This document shows, piece by piece, positions 62,961 to 64,000 of a stretch of DNA of 64,000 bases; within the stretch, counting starts at the first letter, position 1, and each line of letters begins with the position of its first letter. Position numbers and translations under genes: made by a program. The notes beneath the pieces were generated by a model, which saw only the letters and a list, made by a program, of their open reading frames with translations, was not told the DNA's origin and did not search any database. Source of the stretch: Ahaetulla prasina (Eukaryota; Chordata; Lepidosauria; Squamata; Colubridae); NCBI RefSeq assembly GCF_028640845.1, contig NC_080543.1:2314959-2378958 (forward strand), written 5' to 3'.

Positions 62961-64000
62961 AAGGCAAGGGCAAGGACAAAGGGCACCCTGGAGGCCATCT
63001 TTGCAGGATCTCATGAAGGGGGGATGCTAGGAGGAAACCCACTCTCATGAGGATGCCTTTGTGGAGCCAGCTTTTCGACAAGGGAAGGTGCTCTGCACAT
63101 GGTCAGAGACACTCTCAGCGGACTGTTTACAGGGGTGCCCAAACAAAGTCAAGGCAGGCCCAGTGTTTACATCATTGCAGCTAGAGTGTTTTCTTGCCAG
63201 AAAATAAAGGCTAGGCCTCAAAAAAGGGTTTGGACAAATCTGAAAGAAATAATAAAGCTGTCATTCTTTATGTTTATAACTTTGCTTCTACAAAGAGGAA
63301 AATTCGAGAGCCCGAACGGAGGAAATAAATCATGAAATGAAATAAATCTAATGGGCAGCTTTCCAAAAGAAAGTCAGATAAAATAAAATAAAGATAAAAT
63401 AAAGACTGTCCTTGAAAAGACAAGACGTGTGCGTTCACCACACTGGGCAGGTCCTAAATAAATATATATATATATATTTGCTAAATTGACAAAGCTGCCC
63501 ATTTCAAAGTTCGCCAGGCAGAGCTTGGGTTTGGGTGGTCCCAGCCTCCATCTTGACTTTTTTGACCTTCCCCTGCTCTAACCAGTTTGCTCTTTTCCCT
63601 TTTGACAGGCCAGCCCTTGCTTTTCTCTTGAGAAGGGCTAGAACTCTGCACATGCCCTGAGAAAATGGCTCAGCATTGGACGGGGGTGGGGGAGCATCAC
63701 CTGGAGGGAGAGAAAGTAGCTGCTGTTAGAGAGGGGCTGCAGCTCCAGAGACCTCACCCCTTGGGGGGGGTGGCTGCTGCCCCAGAGGGCTCTGAACCCA
63801 CTTAATCGAGGGGTCACAGAGGCCCTGATGCTCCTGCAAGCGGCCTGGCGGTTGCCTTCATCCCTTGGGCTGCTGCCTGGTTGCCCCGGGCAACGGAAGG
63901 CCAGGCAAAGGACCACTATGGGCGGGGCTAGAGCAGAGTGGGTGGAGCCTCCACCTGGATGCTTTTAGTCCTTTTCCCAACAGACTTCAGCTCCCAGAAT
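62961..64000. other. Mostly unrecognised; partial hAT-P MITE at the edge
   Basis: (TA)n near 63463-63477. 63980-64000 (CAGACTTCAGCTCCCAGAAT) looks like the beginning of a hAT-P MITE running off the window. No supported gene. Confidence 0.4.

Noticed and set aside
61978..63081. 367-codon minus frame and 297-codon plus frame
   Set aside because: Purine/pyrimidine tract translation; only the ends fall in non-simple DNA.

Overview
The window is vertebrate, repeat-dominated DNA that looks like a snake. The best clue is at least ten copies of a CR1/L3-type LINE 3' end that runs straight into (ATTCT)n pentanucleotide repeats, the pairing described as 'Snake1/L3 microsatellite seeding' in snakes. 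CR1, L2-like and Penelope-like (PLE) retroelements, tRNA-SINEs, hAT MITEs and solo LTRs supply almost all remaining recognisable sequence. The species cannot be told from the window.

Only two protein-coding pieces look like host genes. At 56513-57508 (+) there is an intact single-exon class II olfactory receptor, closest in my recognition to OR2AT4. At 1777-1914 (-) there is one 46-codon exon with good splice sites that matches the first transmembrane region of an organic anion transporter, most like SLCO2B1. These two genes are neighbours in mammals, so the window is probably the head-to-head SLCO2B1-OR2AT4 interval, expanded here by repeats.

Layout. 1-610: AT-rich 42-bp minisatellite. 1.0-4.5 kb: SLCO exon, PLE tails, a solo LTR, L3 ends with pentanucleotide repeats, a tRNA-SINE. 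5.1-7.2 kb: nested hAT MITEs, one carrying a large (CTTC)n tract. 8.1-10.3 kb: CR1 split by one solo LTR and a second solo LTR of the same family in opposite orientation. 10.5-14.9 kb: CR1, L2-like and L3 fragments and a PLE GIY-YIG endonuclease remnant. 14.9-15.7 kb: PLE tails with large inverted repeats. 18.6-21.2 kb: array of PLE tail units separated by GGA/GAA tracts. 21.3-26.4 kb: tandem segmental duplication, the second copy carrying 27 homogeneous 78-bp units. 26.5-31.2 kb: L2-like RT fragment, LTRs, nested hATs, PLE tails. 31.2-33.8 kb: a hAT MITE whose left half is amplified into about 32 78-bp units with an intact 8-bp target-site duplication outside. 34-56 kb: CR1-B, L3, L2-like, PLE and hAT mosaics. 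56.5-57.5 kb: olfactory receptor. 57.9-64 kb: CR1 split by a solo LTR, hAT, PLE 3' end, purine tracts.

The most interesting signal is that the PLE tail units, about 45 of them, carry a hammerhead-ribozyme-like core (CUGANGA, hairpin, GAAAC/U, GUC/U) with a pairable helix I. Three sequence-unrelated PLE subfamilies share the same geometry. Hammerheads in PLEs are known in general; what merits checking here is the subfamily architecture, the ribozyme/microsatellite array, and the MITE-derived satellite with three-monomer higher-order structure. Labels such as CR1-A/B and PLE-1/2/3 are mine. All calls were made by eye without alignment or database search.
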